NCBI GenBank assembly: GCA_937901465.1 | Contig: CALGTU010000100.1 | Coordinates: 1 to 5,885, forward strand | DNA length: 5,885 nucleotides | Direction of reading: 5' to 3' | Origin: an uncultured Clostridia bacterium | GTDB lineage: Bacteria; Bacillota; Clostridia; Oscillospirales; Ruminococcaceae | In this document: in pieces, positions 5,080 through 5,885 of the stretch | How the letters are laid out: each line of letters starts with the position of its first letter | How positions within the stretch are numbered: position 1 is the stretch's first letter | Made by a program: the position numbers and the translations under genes | The notes under the pieces: model-generated | Database searches by the model: none | Seen by the model: only the letters and a program-made list of their open reading frames with translations | Told to the model about the DNA's origin: nothing

Positions 5080-5106
5080 TTTGTTCAGTAGTATAAGGAG
5101 GATATT

Positions 5107-5885
5107 ATGCCAAGAGAATGTTCACTGGATATGACCAGAAACGTTGGTATAATGGCCCACATTGACGCAGGTAAAACAACCACAACTGAGCGTATCCTGT
5201 TCTACACAGGCGTTAATTACAAAATTGGCGACACTCATGAAGGTACTGCAACAATGGACTGGATGGCACAGGAGCAGGAAAGAGGTATCACAATTACTTC
5301 AGCTGCTACAACATGCTACTGGGCAGGCCATAGAATCAACATCATTGACACTCCCGGCCACGTTGACTTTACCGTAGAAGTTGAGCGTTCACTTCGTGTA
5401 CTCGACGGTTCGGTAACAGTTCTTTGTGCTAAGGGTGGTGTAGAACCTCAGTCGGAAACAGTTTGGCGTCAGGCTGATAAGTATCGTGTTCCCCGTATGG
5501 CTTATGTAAATAAGATGGACATTATGGGTGCTGACTTCTATCGCGTTGTTGACATGATGCACACAAGACTTCACGCAAACGCAGTTCCGATTCAGCTTCC
5601 GATCGGATCGGAAAATATGTTCAAGGGAATTATTGACCTTGTTGAAATGAAGGCATACGTTTATTACGATGACCTTGGAAAAGATATCAGAATGGAAGAA
5701 ATTCCTGAAGATATGAAGGAAAAGGCTCAGGAATATCATGATGCTCTTATCGAACAGGTAGCAGAGCAGGATGATGAGCTTATGGAAAAATACTTCGCTG
5801 GTGAAGAACTCACAATCGAAGAAATCAAGGCTTGTATCAGAAAGGCAACAATCACCAACAAGATGGTTCCCGTTACTTGCGGTAC
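5107..5885 (+). CDS. fusA: Translation elongation factor G, N-terminal part (cut by window edge)
   Basis: 259 complete codons are present with no stop; the full protein is normally about 690-700 residues. EF-G is the GTPase that drives tRNA-mRNA translocation and, with the ribosome recycling factor, ribosome recycling. The GTP-binding motifs are in order: AHIDAGKTT (17-25, P-loop), RGITI (59-63, switch I with T62), DTPGH (81-85, with the catalytic H85) and NKMD (135-138). The visible sequence ends in VPVTCG (254-259), where the G5 element begins. Residues from about 160 belong to the G' insert that separates EF-G from EF-Tu. The start is set by AAGGAGG (5095-5101), 5 nt upstream. As the third str operon gene it fits the order rpsL-rpsG-fusA, with tuf probably next outside the window. 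No truncation or frameshift is visible in the part present. Confidence 0.98.
   Translation, partial: MPRECSLDMTRNVGIMAHIDAGKTTTTERILFYTGVNYKIGDTHEGTATMDWMAQEQERGITITSAATTCYWAGHRINIIDTPGHVDFTVEVERSLRVLDGSVTVLCAKGGVEPQSETVWRQADKYRVPRMAYVNKMDIMGADFYRVVDMMHTRLHANAVPIQLPIGSENMFKGIIDLVEMKAYVYYDDLGKDIRMEEIPEDMKEKAQEYHDALIEQVAEQDDELMEKYFAGEELTIEEIKACIRKATITNKMVPVTCG

Overview
The window is chromosomal DNA from a low-GC Gram-positive bacterium, most likely an anaerobic Clostridia member of the Ruminococcus/Oscillospiraceae kind. The grounds are strong AGGAGG-type ribosome binding sites, consensus TTGACA promoters, AT-rich spacers, the long 141-residue form of ribosomal protein S12, and proteins that read like clostridial family members. 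The genus is inference.

Left edge (1-98): the last 16 codons of a plus-strand gene, probably folC (folylpolyglutamate/dihydrofolate synthase), end at 53. A perfect 12-bp stem flanked by A and T tracts follows. It can terminate both folC and the convergent metal operon.

Centre (97-3749, minus strand): a compact five-gene metal-response operon. In transcription order it holds an ArsR/SmtB-family metal sensor, a small class I SAM-dependent methyltransferase, a free-standing 72-residue heavy-metal-associated (HMA) domain protein, a P1B-2 type Zn/Cd/Pb-exporting ATPase, and a four-helix membrane protein of unknown function. The genes are 2 to 13 nt apart, and several ribosome binding sites overlap the preceding stop codon. 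In front of the sensor gene lie a consensus promoter (TTGACA, 17 bp, TATAAC) and a 12-2-12 inverted repeat with one mismatch, the classical SmtB/ArsR operator form, which covers the predicted transcription start. The simple model is that the apo-sensor blocks the promoter, metal binding releases it, and the ATPase exports the metal, with the HMA protein as a separate metal-handling partner. The roles of the methyltransferase and the last membrane protein are open.

Right side (3874-5885, plus strand): the divergent str operon, rpsL (S12), rpsG (S7) and the 5' part of fusA (EF-G, cut by the window edge). It has its own consensus promoter, a 5'-leader hairpin and a short palindrome just upstream. 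The 176-nt rpsL-rpsG spacer is long for an operon of this kind and carries a nested set of inverted repeats. It is the best candidate here for an undescribed regulatory RNA, possibly an S7 autoregulatory site.

No RNA genes, CRISPR arrays, insertion sequences or phage genes were seen. The most interesting points are the spacer RNA, the methyltransferase inside a metal-efflux operon, the split HMA domain with a second C-terminal Cys pair, and the unknown membrane protein.
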